A stretch of 64,000 nucleotides of DNA from Pachyseris speciosa (Eukaryota > Cnidaria > Anthozoa > Scleractinia > Pachyseridae): assembly GCA_016490735.1 (NCBI GenBank), contig JAEMWC010000005.1, forward strand, positions 1,867,501 to 1,931,500, given 5' to 3'. Below the pieces are notes generated by a model, which saw only the letters and a list, made by a program, of their open reading frames with translations, searched no databases and was not told where the DNA came from. Shown here piece by piece: positions 1 to 10,671 of the stretch. Position numbers and translations under genes: made by a program. Every line of letters begins with the position of its first letter. Positions within the stretch are counted from its first letter, which is position 1.

Positions 1-240
1 TTGCACTGTTTCGCGCTGTGATTGGCCAAGAAAACTCGCGCCATTTTCTTCACCAATGAGAAACAAAACCAAAACCAATTGTGACTTGCACGCGCGTATT
101 TTCGCGCACTTTTCGCCGGCTACATGTAATTGCTTCGTATTCTGATTGGCTCACTGCATTGCTTACGTCTGTTGTGATTGGTCAGAGTAATTCCTTTGGT
201 TTTGGTTTTACGGCACTCAACTGAAAACTGCTCTATAAAC
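1..240. repeat. CCAAT-rich dispersed repeat, candidate
   Basis: This stretch has no open frame. It carries several copies of the gattgg/ccaat motif on both strands and a repeated ttggttttggtttt block near its right end, matched by an inverted aaaccaaaacc block near 65-80. The composition resembles a short dispersed repeat rather than unique DNA. No terminal repeats or target duplication were found, so its class is unknown. Confidence 0.35.
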
Positions 241-288
241 TAATGATAAAATGCAAATACAAAAATTAACTATACACTAAATTATAAG

Positions 289-1215
289 CTAGAAACAGCA
301 AGTGATAGGTGCGGCTAGGCCTCTGGCTATGTTGCACAAGGGGCAAATGGAACGCCATGTCCGTGGATTTTCCGGATCAACAAGCGAGAGAGCTTGGTTG
401 TAAAAAAGTTTAAGCTTACACTTCAAAGCACTGAGATCAACAGTGTTGAGTCTAACGTCATCTCGTAGGATATTCCAAATTCTAGTAATTCTGCTGAGGT
501 ACCATCTTTGAAAAGTTTTCCATTTCATTGGTCGGAAAAGGAGAGCATTAGGATTGCTTTTTGAACGTGTTAAGCGAGAGGGTACAAGTGGTTTAGGGAG
601 AATATCCGGGTCTATTTTAATTAGTCCATTTAAAGCCTTAAAAAAGAAAACTAAGTCCAAGTATTCATGCCAATAGCAGATGGGTAACAACGAGGTGCGC
701 GCTAGGTGGTCTTGATAGGAATCCGGGAAGAAGAACGGCAGACGTAGGATAAATTTTGTCGCTCGTTTTTGTACTCGTTCTACCTTCCTGATTAACTCAA
801 TTGACTGTGGTGCCCACATCTGCGTCGCATAGCCCAGTGTGGAGCGCACGATCGATAGATATAGTGTTCGACGCGTCCTCTGGCTCGCCACCTCAGCAGC
901 AATCCGACGCAGAAACCCAAGTAGCTTGTTAGCTTTGGAACAGCAGTCAAAAACACGTTTCGACCAAGATAGGTCACTTTGAATAGAGACTCCTAGATCT
1001 TTCTCGATCTCTGTAAAATTCAGTTCCTTGCCCTTGATGGTGTAGGGAAACTGTATAGGATTCCTTTTCCTTGTTATTCTTTGACATTTACACTTCTGAC
1101 ACCCCAGACCAGCGCTCAAGAGAGTGGAGATCTTCCTTGAAGCTCTCGTTGTCAGATGGATAGTCGATGCGGTGATAGAGCTTGGTGTCGTCAGCGAGGC
1201 TTGCGACGCGGGATG
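289..1215 (-). pseudogene. LINE reverse transcriptase C-terminal remnant (jockey/CR1 group)
   Basis: This is the end of a non-LTR retrotransposon ORF2. A 276-codon open frame (289-1119) carries the thumb and C-terminal region typical of jockey-superfamily reverse transcriptases: the GVSIQSDLSW block, the LGYATQMWAP block, and a terminal cysteine/histidine-like SICPLCN element. Just upstream in another frame (about 1,174-1,195) the catalytic motif C survives as ADDTKLY, with Leu replacing the usual aromatic before ADD. Between motif C and the long frame some residues and the frame are lost, so a small deletion is likely. Motifs A and B and the endonuclease are absent: the copy is 5'-truncated at about 1,215, as dead LINE insertions usually are. 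It belongs to a different family from the LINEs at 5.3-9.8 kb and 30.3-33.2 kb. No function is expected. Confidence 0.85.
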
Positions 1216-1239
1216 ATAAACAACTTTTTTTTAATATTG

Positions 1240-2285
1240 AATTAAACAGCAACTCTGTTTTCACTTTCGGTTTGTCCTATTTTAAAAATCTGTACTTCCT
1301 ATGCTCTATCTCAAGGCAAATATCTCTCACCAAGTATGTAATACCAATTCTTTATTCCGGAGTGCTCTAAAGGATGTCCTTGCAACGCATGCATGAGGTG
1401 ACTTTTTCTGATTTGGTGTTTCTTTAACAGATAGATTCAATTTGGCAGTGCGTCTGCACTCTAATAGCACACGGAAGACGTCAAAACGTTTCCTTGATAC
1501 TTCTTTAAATTCCGTTAAAACGGACAGGACATGCCCTGGTCATTTCTGATATCCAATAACACCGTGGTTTTATTTCATGTTGATGCTAGTACCAAAGGAT
1601 TTGCGTTCGTCAGTGCGCTATTCAAGATTGTGAGTGGCATGGCTAATATTATTCCTATAACACAGATCACATCGTATAAAAGACGCACAGCGGATGACGT
1701 TCTTTATCATGATTACTTGAGCTTGTCACTCTGTGGGACTCAAAAACAAAAAAACCCACACACTGATCGCAAATAGCACGGAACACAGTTCCCGGTTTTG
1801 CGTTTCATCCTACTAGACATACCATATATCCCACATATTTCATATATACCATATATACACTTTTTTGGATAATTTATCTAATAACGTTCTCCTTTGTCCG
1901 ACATATAATACTGAAGACAAATTACAACACGTTTATTAAGCATTTTCTCGTTTTTTTCGCTTATAGTTTTATGAGACCAATCTCATTCCCATTTTCATCT
2001 AAATTTGTCCAGACGTTGAAATGAGGCGTCATCTATGAAATTTTCATTTAGAATCACAAATAAAACACAATGAGCACCCGAGTTCGTCCAAAGTTGCATT
2101 ATTACTTCGCTATCGTTTTCCCTTCAGATCGAGAAGTTCCAAACAGACTATTTATAGATGAAAAACATTCGCAAACGATAAAAAGAGAATATGGACATGT
2201 AAATCAACCTTCTCGGGATTTAACATAATTGTCGCATGCACAGCTCTGAGAACCGGTTGGTCGACGTAATCAACACGGGAAAAAG
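1240..2285 (-). repeat. GPCR-unit 3' flank, duplicated block (diverged copy)
   Basis: Non-coding sequence that matches, with much divergence, the blocks at about 15,800-16,670, 21,516-22,015, 28,870-29,930 and 44,650-45,484. Shared landmarks are a tttccttgac block, a catcgtat block, and an aatttatctaat block, in the same order. In two other copies this block runs straight into the 3' end of a GPCR pseudogene on the minus strand. Near 2,195-2,260 the reverse strand can still be read as a GPCR C-tail (LRAVHAT), so the receptor's last residues lie here, cut off from the rest of the gene by foreign DNA at 2,286-3,150. Confidence 0.6.
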
Positions 2286-2889
2286 ACTATGAAACAACAG
2301 CAACACATGAATAACAATTCACAGGATAATATTTGTTTCTTTACACAACACTACGTTTACGAGAATGGCAATATACCTAGATTTTCACTCAACAAAACGA
2401 GCACTGTGATCGGTTGATTCTTAGTCACGTGCTAATGATCAAGTTGGTCGGGAAAAAATAGCCCATTTCCCAATTACCTTTGACTTCTTTTTCAAAGTGA
2501 GTCCTGATGCTCATCCTTTCATATGAAAATTACTTTTCATAAAAATCCAAATTAAACTCTTTTTCATACGAAAAGTTCAGCACCAGACCTTGTTTGAAAA
2601 AGAGGACAAGCGCAATTCGGAACTGGGCTATTAGGCAGTTGTTGTCTGCGCAAGATACAACAGCACGTGATCAGCGCATGACTAAAAAGGTGGGGTGATC
2701 TTCAGCGTGTGCTCACGTCAGCTTGAAACATTTGTCAATTATTCATTCAGCAGGCTTGTGAATAAGGAAGTTGTGTTCCTGCAATGCGTCTTCGTTTCTT
2801 TTTTGTTGTGATTGTTGAAGTGAACGAGTCACTTAATGTGTAGCCTTCAAATTACCACTTTAACAACCTTTAAATATGTGACTGAACGT
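2286..2889. other. Inserted non-coding DNA separating GPCR TM6 from its tail
   Basis: Paralogous receptors run continuously through this point, with only about 65-120 bp between extracellular loop 3 and the tail. Here about 860 bp of unrelated sequence (2,286-3,150, including the tRNA-like unit that follows) takes the place of TM7. No gene is visible. A short imperfect inverted pair around 2,520-2,580 (tcatatgaaaa / ttttcatacgaaaa) hints at a small MITE. Confidence 0.5.
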
Positions 2890-3091
2890 CGCAGTTATGA
2901 ACACTACTTAAGAAATTCAGGCTCTTACGGGGTTCGAACCCACGACGTCTGCGATACCGGTGCAGCGCTCTACCGACTGAGCTAACAAGTCATCTGGGAG
3001 CTGGTCGTTTTGTTGGTTCGCAATATACCCGCAGGTGGTGAATATATGAGAATGAATACATGCTACTGCTTAAGTAGTGTTCATAACTGCG
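2890..3091 (-). repeat. tRNA-like SINE unit framed by perfect 23-bp inverted repeats
   Basis: On the minus strand about 2,926-2,997 reads like a tRNA gene: an A box (TTAGCTCAGTCGGTAGAGC) and a canonical B box (GGGTTCGAACCCC), so an internal Pol III promoter is preserved. The acceptor stem no longer pairs well, so this is not a working tRNA. The core is enclosed by a perfect 23-bp inverted repeat: 2,890-2,912 (starts cgcagttatgaac) and 3,069-3,091 (ends gttcataactgcg). The two units at 38.6-39.05 kb have the same layout with related arm sequence (cgcagtt.tgaac). I interpret it as a tRNA-derived SINE or a MITE that captured a tRNA. Confidence 0.8.
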
Positions 3092-3158
3092 ATGATCAGT
3101 CATCATCATTAATCCGCTGTTCAAATATATGATTTTGCAATGTATATAAAGCTTTGGT

Positions 3159-3926
3159 TCATGTAGTACTATTTGTCAAAGGCACCAGTAAGTTATATGG
3201 TAGATAGCAAATAACTAATGCCAACTGCACCCACAGTGCACTATACAATGCCTTTCTGTATGGAGCTGTGTTGAGTGGGATTGCCTGGATCGGTTGTCCT
3301 GAAACACTGTTTTGTACCTGATGTTGACCATGGGGCAATGTGAGGAAAATTGAGGTGAAAGAGCAAATGGAAGTTCCAAAACACAGGCATGTACCTACGT
3401 AGGTATAAAAGGTCAATATGTCGTTATTCCAAAAGCATAGTGTGGTACAACCAATAGAGACAACCCAAAACGCAAAAATAAGAACATTTGTTCGCTTCAA
3501 AGTTACAACTTGTCTGTATGCAAGTCCCAACAACAGCGCTAGTAGTCTGTCCACACTAATGGCGGTCATTGTCAAAATGGACGCTGAGCATAAAATGTAG
3601 CTTGCTATGAAGTTTAGGTCTCCTGCAATACTACAGATATCCCATTGTTGGCTAACGATAACGATAACGGCCAGAGGCTCTGGAATGAGAGCAACACAGA
3701 GATCAGTTGCTGCTAAGCTGCTACATAAGAGCTTGGACGGCGGATGAAGCGAAGACTCACTGTGAAGGGCAGCTAAGATCAGAGTGTTTCCGATAACTGC
3801 AGTAATGGACAGAACAATGTTCAAGACTAAAATGGTTATTAGCTGACTGGTTATTAATTCTGCCAAGCAATAAACGCTTTCGTATGTTTTATGGTTTGCA
3901 GCGCCACTAAAATTTTCTGACGCCAT
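3159..3926 (-). pseudogene. Class A (rhodopsin-like) GPCR, truncated before TM7
   Basis: A 255-codon intronless frame with the class A landmarks in order: a short extracellular N-terminus; TM1 with GN (residues 46-47); TM2 with LAATD (Asp75); Cys98 before TM3; TM3 ending VDRL (126-129), a DRY variant; TM4 Trp154; TM5 about 172-196; a short intracellular loop 3; TM6 with CYLP (240-243). It stops at NSTT. Paralogues at 16.7 and 45.5 kb continue here with T-W and then a TM7 ending SPILY, so the stop codon TGA replaces TGG, and about nine bases further homology ends completely. TM7 and helix 8 are missing, so it should not signal as a normal receptor. It is nevertheless the best preserved copy in the window. 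Ligand unknown; amine/melanocortin/adenosine-like orphan receptors of cnidarians look similar. A spliced TM7 exon further left is possible, but paralogues are intronless. Confidence 0.85.
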
Positions 3927-4879
3927 TTTTCCTACAATTTGATATGAATTCTGAGTGTGCCGCGAAATTGTTTTTTCCGCAGTTCTGTAAACACGAATAT
4001 GTTAATGTTTAAGGTAATTTTGCAGGTGTCTTTGATCATCGACATGCGATGTCCTAACAAGAACGATGAATGTTAAAGCCTTCAAATCAGCCTTGGCTGG
4101 AAGATAATGCACATTAGTGACTTCAATGGAAATTTGAAGTTTGTGGGATATGGCGTGGAGTGACAAGAATACCTCACAAATTAACGGGTCAAGGTAAGCT
4201 GATGAATGGTTTTCAGCTTACCTAACGCATTAATTCCCATCTGACCTTACTATGACGTCTTACTTTACATGCTAACTAGCAAGAAATCTTTTCTTTGTAT
4301 TTCAGTTGACGTAGACATTCCTTATGCTACTACCTTGATTTCTTCAAGAAGAAACAACTATTGTGTCTCCAGCTCCTTTTGTTTTATTTTTGGTTTGCTG
4401 TTGATTGACATTCAGGATGCGCACGTTAAGGCGTCACGTGATTTTGGGAATGAGGTTGCGAATAAGCGTGCAAGATGTGTCTTTATGTTGTTTACCAGTG
4501 AAAGAGTTTTAAAAAACAAACCACTGCAGCATTGTGTTAATTATTGTCGTTTCCTCGACAACTATGTTTTGTTAAAACTTGAATAGGCTATACGAACAAT
4601 AAGTTGAATTCAGTAACGTTAAAGGTTCTAAAATTAATCTTCACACATCTTCACACACCTTCTGACGGATGTTGACTATTTATTCAGGCCGTATGTTATT
4701 TGGTGCATCTAAGCTTCAAAATTAATAACGATGGAGTTGCGGGTTAAATGATCGACTTTGAACGTGTTGGAATATTTCAACACATCGGCTGTCATAGTAG
4801 TCAAGATTCTAAATAAAAGCTTTTACAGCTATCAATAGTTGTGCAGACATCAACGGGCTTAAATAAATACTCAAGTATG
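3927..4879. other. No gene seen; GPCR upstream region
   Basis: The first 100-300 bases would hold the receptor's 5' UTR and promoter. I see no convincing TATA element. A small hairpin with 11-bp arms lies at about 4,191-4,222 (aggtaagctga / tcagcttacct, approximate). An open plus-strand frame of 105 codons at 4,269-4,586 has no recognisable motif and is probably chance. Confidence 0.4.
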
Positions 4880-5337
4880 AATTGAGTCTGACTGGGTGTT
4901 TGGCTTGGGCGTTTCTTCAAGCGTCTTTAATACTGACAGGATATTTATTGGCCAGTCCAGGAATCCAGTGAAACGGTGGTTTCGTTCTTAGCGTGTTTGC
5001 CAATAGCACATGATTTGTGTTCTTCAATGCGCTACTCAAGATGGCGAGTGATATAGTTAACTTAACATCCGTGACAAAGATCATATGCAATAAGCTTTCG
5101 TCCCCCCTTCCTTACGCTTGTTATCGATTTTATGACTTATCGGCTATGGTTGCTAATTAGTTACAATATTCTTTACACAAGTTTGAGTCCCAGCTTCGTC
5201 GTCACTCTTTTTATTGGACTTGGGCGAGGTTGACTAGAATTCAAGCATTTTGATTGGCTTGATGTCGACAGTTTATTATCCAACAAACAAGACAGTGACA
5301 AATATTCAATGAACGCGTCAGTCAAAACTAGAGGAAA
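4880..5337 (-). repeat. GPCR-unit 3' flank paralogue, split by a LINE
   Basis: This matches the 29,190-29,530 and 1,600-1,700 blocks (shared ctactcaagatggcgagt-type and cgcgtcagtcaa blocks). Homology stops at about 5,345 beside the LINE tail and resumes at about 9,778 on the other side (acctttaaagtgaaat against cctttaaactgtgaaat at 16,300). The LINE therefore inserted into this duplicated flank. Confidence 0.6.
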
Positions 5338-5370
5338 AGAGAACTTTCCATTTTCCATTTTCCATTTATT
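5338..5370 (-). repeat. LINE 3'-terminal microsatellite (ggaaaat)n
   Basis: On the plus strand it reads as repeats of tttccat. It marks the 3' end of the LINE, where target-primed reverse transcription starts. Confidence 0.7.
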
Positions 5371-5646
5371 TGCCATTAACCACATAAAAATACAAAATTT
5401 AAAAATACGAAACACAAGAAATTTATAATAACTTAAACTTAAGACAATAGACTACAAATGTTTAAGGTGATAATGACAAGAAAGCCTATATAGATGCCGG
5501 GGGCTTATGAACTATAGGCTTCCTGACAATATAGGATACATCATACGAATTGCGGGGACAGCATGAAATATGAAATGTATTATTTTAAAAAGAAAAGAAA
5601 AAAAAAAAAAAGAAGAAGTAAGTAGCTCAACAATGAGTATATTTGC

Positions 5647-8600
5647 CTAAGAAAGAAGGAATTTTTTAAGTCTTTTCCCAAACAAACGGATGCTTTCACT
5701 GTTTTGAATGTTATGACTTAACGAGTTGAAAAACTTAGGTCCTTGAAACCGAATTGAAAAGTTTCGAATATTAGTTCGGCAGGGAGGTATGTAAAAAAGG
5801 TTGCAATTTCTAGTATAATGCGAATGTAACTGGCTTGCGAGAGTAAACATATCACGAAAATAATTAGGAAGTAAACCTCTTTTGAATAGATACATGAATT
5901 TACCTATCTGGTATAAATAAATGTCAGAGAATTTCAAAATCTCCTTTTCTTTGTGTGTGGGAATCGAAAGGAACTTTAGATATTATTCTTATTATCTTCT
6001 TTTGCAGAAGAATAACGCGATTTAAATTACTCTGATATGTCGATCCCCAAACTGAAACACAATATATTAAGTAAGGGTAAACTAGAATATAGTACAAACA
6101 GTGTAAGGAAGTTTTGGGAAGGCAAAAACTTGACTTATGAATAATGCCTATAGATTTTGATATTTTTCTAGAGACACTAAGAATGTGAGGCTTCCATGAC
6201 AAATGCTCATCAAGGATAACACCTAAAAATACTGTTTCTTTCACACAATCAATCTTATTGTTGTCAATTTGAATAGATAGATCAAGTGTTTGCCTCCTTT
6301 GGCGTGGTCTAAAAACCATAAAATTCGATTTTTTAAAGTTAATTGACAGCTTATTAGCTTGACACCACTGTGTTAATTTACACATTTCAGAATTTATGGT
6401 TTCGGAAAGTAAATTAAAATCTTTGTGAGAAAAAATTATGTTAGTGTCATCAGCAAAAAGAATAAAGTCCACCACCTTTGACACATTACACAGATCATTT
6501 ATATAGAGCAGAAAGAGGAGGGGGCCTAGTATAGAGCCCTGAGGCACCCCACACTTTATTTGGCAAGAATCCGAACAAATACCATTAAATTCCACATATT
6601 GTTGTCTATCGCTTAGATAGCTTTCAAACCATCTAAGTGCAGTGCCTCGAACACCATAATGCTTTAGTTTTGAAATTAAAATTTGATGATCAACGGTGTC
6701 AAAGGCTTTAGACAAGTCTATAAAAATACCAACTGTATATTCCTTATTTTCAATAGCGGAAGAGATTTTGTCATACAAACAAGCTAGAGCATAAGCAGTG
6801 GAGTGATGTTTGCGAAAACCATACTGATTATCAGAGAGAATTTTATAGACATTAAGAAACCTTAAAAGACGATTGTACATGACTCTCTCTAGAATTTTAG
6901 AGAATGCAGGTAAAACAGACACGGGTCTGTAATTTGTAAATATATCCTGTTCACCAGATTTAAATAAAGGAATAACTCGAGCAATTTTTAATTGATTTGG
7001 CACAATACCAGAGGTGATGGATAAGTTAATCAAGCTAGTAACAGGGGAGATTATTATATCAATAGTATTTTTAATTAAGCTCATAGAAATATTGTCATGA
7101 CCTACAGCATTACCTGAACGACAAGTACGACATATTTCAATAATTTCTTCCTCATTTGCAACTTCAAGAAATATTGAATTGACTAGTTTGGGGGGTAAAA
7201 AAGAACTATGCGACTTTTCTGATGCAGGAATTTTGCTAGCTAAATTAGGGCCAATGTTAGTAAAATATTTACAAAAAAGATTAGCTATTTCCTTTGGATC
7301 GGAAATTTCACGAGAATCTGCCCTAAATACGGATGGTAGACCACGCTTACCTTTATTTCTATTAAGAATTTCATTGAGAACTTTCCAAATGGCCTTAACA
7401 TTTGATTTTAGTTTCTCAATTTGTTTTTCATAATATAAACGCTTAGCAACTCGAAGAGAATGGGTGAGTTTGTTTTTGTAAGACTTGTATACATTTTCAT
7501 TAGAAGAGTTAGGGTTATTAAGAAAACACTTATACAACATATTTTCTTCTTAACGGAATAAGCAAAACCTTTAGTAAACCAAGGCTTACGAGAATTGAAC
7601 CGCTTCACTTTCTTTTTTTTTGAGTGGAAAACACCGATCATAAATTGAAACAAACTTTTCAATAAAAATTTTATAAGCGCAAGATGGATCATCTAAACCA
7701 GGTATTTCAGCCCAGTTTATCCTACCTAAGTCATCTTTAAATGCACTTAGATTATGCGCATTTTTTTCACGAAAGATTACGTATTTGTCCTTGTCGCTGG
7801 TGCTATTATTATTCAAAACAAGTGAAAAAATCGGTAAATGGTCAGATATGTCATTGAGAAAAAGACCACTTATTGAAGGACAAAGTGGATCGTTCGTGAA
7901 AATGTTATCTATCAGTGAAGCTTTGTTCGCCGTAATTCTAGTGGGACGTGTAATGAGTGGGAAAAGCATCCTAGAGTACAGCAAATCCAAGAAGTCACTT
8001 GTCGCTTTATGGCAATGGTGATTAATTAGATTTAAATTCCAGTCACCCATTAAAAATACAAGCTTATTTTCTTTGGTAATTTTTCCCAGTACTAGGTCCA
8101 AATCAGACAGAAATTCATTTAACAGTGAGTCGGGTGGTCGATAAATAATGCCGACAATTAGATTCTTTTCTTTTGTCCTATTAATTTCAACAAACAAAGA
8201 TTCAGCACTTCCGTCGACAGGGAACGCTAGATCAGGACGTTGTTTGTAATTCAAATGCTCACCAATGTAAAGGCCAACACCTCCACCAACGCGAGTGACT
8301 CTGGGTTTATGCAAAAAATTGTAACCCGCGATGTCGCAAAAATGATAACATTCATCAAGCCAAGTCTCAGAAATCCCAACAATAGGAAGTTTCAATCGAA
8401 GTTGGCCTAGAAAATTTGAAAGCTTATCAAATTTATTAGATATACTACGAATGTTCATATGGAGGAAAGAAAGGCCTGATTCAAGGCTACTGCAGTTTAA
8501 GTTTAGGCGACTTTGCTCTTCGGCTAACATGTTGTTAAAACTATCTTCGGTATAGTACTCACAGCTACTGTGTTCTAAATAAAAATTTATGTCTGGATCA

Positions 8601-8791
8601 TTGTCTTTACAAAGACTAAAATTTTTATAGGACTCACATAACAAAGGATTAAACTTTAACTGAGCTAATCTATCAGGATCAAAATTAATAGTACCGCCAT
8701 TCATGAATTCAAACAGAGTTAGCCGAAATTGATCATCGTCTAAATTATAAAATGGTAAGGATGATAAACTATTCACTTGCAGGTTTATCAC
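5647..8791 (-). pseudogene. LINE ORF2: APE endonuclease + reverse transcriptase
   Basis: Encodes the element's target-nicking endonuclease and reverse transcriptase. Endonuclease (7,586-8,791): HMNIRSI, SETW, GDWNLN and SDHLPI give the Asn, Glu, Asp/Asn and Asp-His residues of AP endonucleases. Reverse transcriptase (5,924-7,540): motif A FIDLSKAFDTV, motif B GVPQGSILGP, and catalytic motif C FADDTN (about 6,440-6,460). The C-terminus (5,647-5,937) has the PPCRTNIR..SIRFQGPKFFNSL block of CR1-like elements. Three frame breaks separate the pieces: an A too many in a 9-A run (7,613-7,621), an A too few in a 4-A run near 7,547, and an A too few in a 4-A run near 5,947. Apart from these the domains look complete. 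Either decay or homopolymer sequencing errors would explain the breaks. Confidence 0.9.
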
Positions 8792-9537
8792 GAATAACTA
8801 AGCGATCGAGGACAAAATATGCAATCTTACCCGCCTGTTTGGCAGCTTTAAGTTTAGGAATTTGACACTCTTTTCTGTAGAGTTGCCGGCGATAGATCTT
8901 CGCTGATATAAAGATCGGTAGGCTTCTCCCGCCTAGCTTTGCGCAAAACCTGCTCCCTCTGTTTCCAATCTCTTAATCTGCACACGATGGTTCTCGGTTG
9001 ATTCCGGTTTGCTTGCCCCGACTTGGTTATCCGCCTTTCCACCCGGTGAGCCCTTTCGATGTCAACTTCAAGGTCCAGGTTATCCTTGATCGCTCGCTTA
9101 ACCTTAGCTTCTGCGTCTTCCCAAGTTTCATTGTCAGATTCCGGGATTCCATTCACACGGATGTTATTTCTCCGACTTTGATTTTCGAGATACTCCATCT
9201 TTTGAGAATGAGATGCAAGGTCCTTGCTAATTTTATCAAGTTCTTTGTTAACATCTTCCAGCTTAACATGAATTGGTTTCAGTTCGTCCACATCTTTTTG
9301 AGTATATTGCAAACCAGTTTTCATCTCCTGCACATCCTTCACTACACTGTCCACCCTCAAGGTCAATGAATGAATCGTTGACTCAAATATCGACTTAAAT
9401 GTGGATTCCTGCACCTTTAACAATTCTCGAACGGTGGCTAGAGTTACGTAATCTCCTTCGACGCCATCCACCGACGAATCCTGTTGAGAATCCAGAGCGG
9501 TTGCACCCTTTGATTGTTGTTTTTGTGTTCTTCCCAT
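8769..9537 (-). pseudogene. LINE ORF1: L1-ORF1p-like RNA-binding protein
   Basis: The ORF1 protein coats LINE RNA. The N-terminal part (residues about 35-125) is a long coiled coil with heptad Leu/Val/Ile. An RRM-like core follows (RRNNIRVNGIPE), then the C-terminal domain with ERAHRV, RTIVCRL and the RKARR basic stretch, as in L1-type ORF1p/Transposase_22 proteins. The open frame runs 9,537-8,854. At its end an A too many in a 4-A run shifts the frame. The alternative frame continues for about 30 codons with a typical ORF1 tail and stops at about 8,769, overlapping the ORF2 start (8,791) by about 23 bases. That overlap suggests the ancestral arrangement. Confidence 0.85.
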
Positions 9538-9614
9538 TTCTTAAAGACGAAGATTAATAAGAAGAGCTACTTCTTAAGAATAAACAAATTACTAATAGAG
9601 CAAAGTACGCGAAA

Positions 9615-9774
9615 GAAAACTAGAAATTTAGGTAAATGTTTGCGGAGCTGTCCAAGACCCGTCCACACGCCATGACTGCCGCTGACCCAAGGAAGAAAAC
9701 TAGAAATTTAGGTAAATGTTTGCGGAGCTGTCCAAGACACGTCCACACGCCATGACTGCCGCTGGCCCAAGGAA
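9615..9774 (-). promoter_or_regulatory. Two 80-bp tandem monomers in LINE 5' UTR
   Basis: Copies at 9,615-9,694 and 9,695-9,774 differ at only a few bases (for example gaccc/gacac and ctgac/ctggc). Tandem 5' UTR monomers act as promoters in some vertebrate L1 families. Whether these do is an inference from position. Confidence 0.7.
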
Positions 9775-9777
9775 GCC

Positions 9778-10376
9778 AGAGACCTTTAAAGTGAAATTTA
9801 AAGACTGAAAAAAGTTCTAAGAAAAAGCAAAAAATGGACCCCTTTTAGGTAATTTACCCCAGGTTTTTCTTATTTCAGTAGTTTAACCACATCCTTTGTC
9901 TGAAGATGTTGAAAACAAATTAAAATTCGTCCTTGAACAATAGCTTGTCTTATTTTTATTTTACAGCTTTATTAAACTATACCCATTATTATTTATAATA
10001 TAGCTCACGCATCTTTTCATTGAAAGCGACCGTGCCTTATGAGAGTACAAAGCACGCAGATGACGCAATTTGTCTGCGCGTGCAGTTTCAAAATCATTAC
10101 AAAATCTGGCATTTTTCACAATTCACAACATAAAATTCTCGATTAAAATATTACAGTCATACCATAGAACTGACGAGACGAATTCCAAGTGCTGCTTGTT
10201 TTAACTGAACGGTTTTAGCCTCCCGTTAAAAACAATTTTTACAACAAGACACGTGACGTAACATGTACGATCACTGACGCCATTGCGCGCGCAAGCTGAG
10301 AATAAAATATGCCCAGTTTTCTCACAAATTGAAACGAATTAAGCTACAAATGTGGGAAAAAAATATATTATAAAAC
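9778..10376. other. No gene seen; resumed GPCR-flank homology then unique DNA
   Basis: The first about 60 bases continue the duplicated flank interrupted by the LINE. The rest is AT-rich and non-coding. Around 10,035-10,080 a gtgccttatgagagtac block resembles the arms of the foldback that follows (gttataaggcacgc), so an older relative of that element may be here. Confidence 0.4.
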
Positions 10377-10560
10377 AAATGAAAAAGCCTTAACCGTGCT
10401 TTGTTCTGTTATAAGGCACGCAAGGAAGTGACGAGAGTACTCAAGAAGTAGTTAAAAGCACTTGCCTGCAGCTCGTGCTTCTTCCTACTTCTTTCGTGCT
10501 CTCGTCACTTCCTTGCGTGCCTTATAACAGAACAAAGAGCGGTTAAGGCTTTTCTATTTG
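10377..10560. mobile_element. Foldback MITE, ~184 bp
   Basis: Two arms of about 75 bp (10,377-10,451 and 10,485-10,560) are near-perfect reverse complements (core gttataaggcacgcaagg / ccttgcgtgccttataac) around a 33-base spacer. No coding capacity. A non-autonomous DNA element; superfamily not assigned because no clear target duplication is visible. Confidence 0.8.
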
Positions 10561-10587
10561 TTAAATAATGTTTATAAGGAGTTTTTA

Positions 10588-10671
10588 TTAGCCCTCTTTG
10601 CCTCATTTTCACTTCAAAATTCTTTTGTATTTTGTACATGATGACGAGGCAAAGCTAAAGAGGGCTAATTA
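10588..10671. repeat. Small imperfect inverted repeat (MITE-like)
   Basis: The ends attagccctctttgcctc and gaggcaaagctaaagagg pair with a few unpaired bases, and the inner part is AT-rich. It sits directly beside the foldback at 10,377-10,560. Confidence 0.55.

Larger units (their letters stand above)
5338..9777 (-). mobile_element. Full-length LINE (jockey superfamily, CR1-like) with ORF1 and ORF2
   Basis: A non-LTR retrotransposon of about 4.4 kb, read on the minus strand: 5' UTR with two 80-bp monomers (9,615-9,774), ORF1 (8,769-9,537), ORF2 (5,647-8,791), a short 3' UTR with an A-rich tract (5,588-5,605), and a 3' end made of a ggaaaat-type short tandem repeat (about 5,338-5,370). A short repeat rather than poly(A) at the 3' end fits the CR1/L2 group. 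The duplicated GPCR flank on both sides serves as the empty site and bounds the insertion. Its reading frames are broken only by single-base changes at A runs, so it is a young copy. Confidence 0.85.

Noticed and set aside
792..977. Additional minus-strand gene inside the LINE remnant
   Set aside because: Shadow frame of the reverse transcriptase remnant at 289-1,119.
2926..2997. A functional tRNA gene
   Set aside because: A and B boxes are good but the acceptor stem does not pair; the unit is a tRNA-derived repeat.
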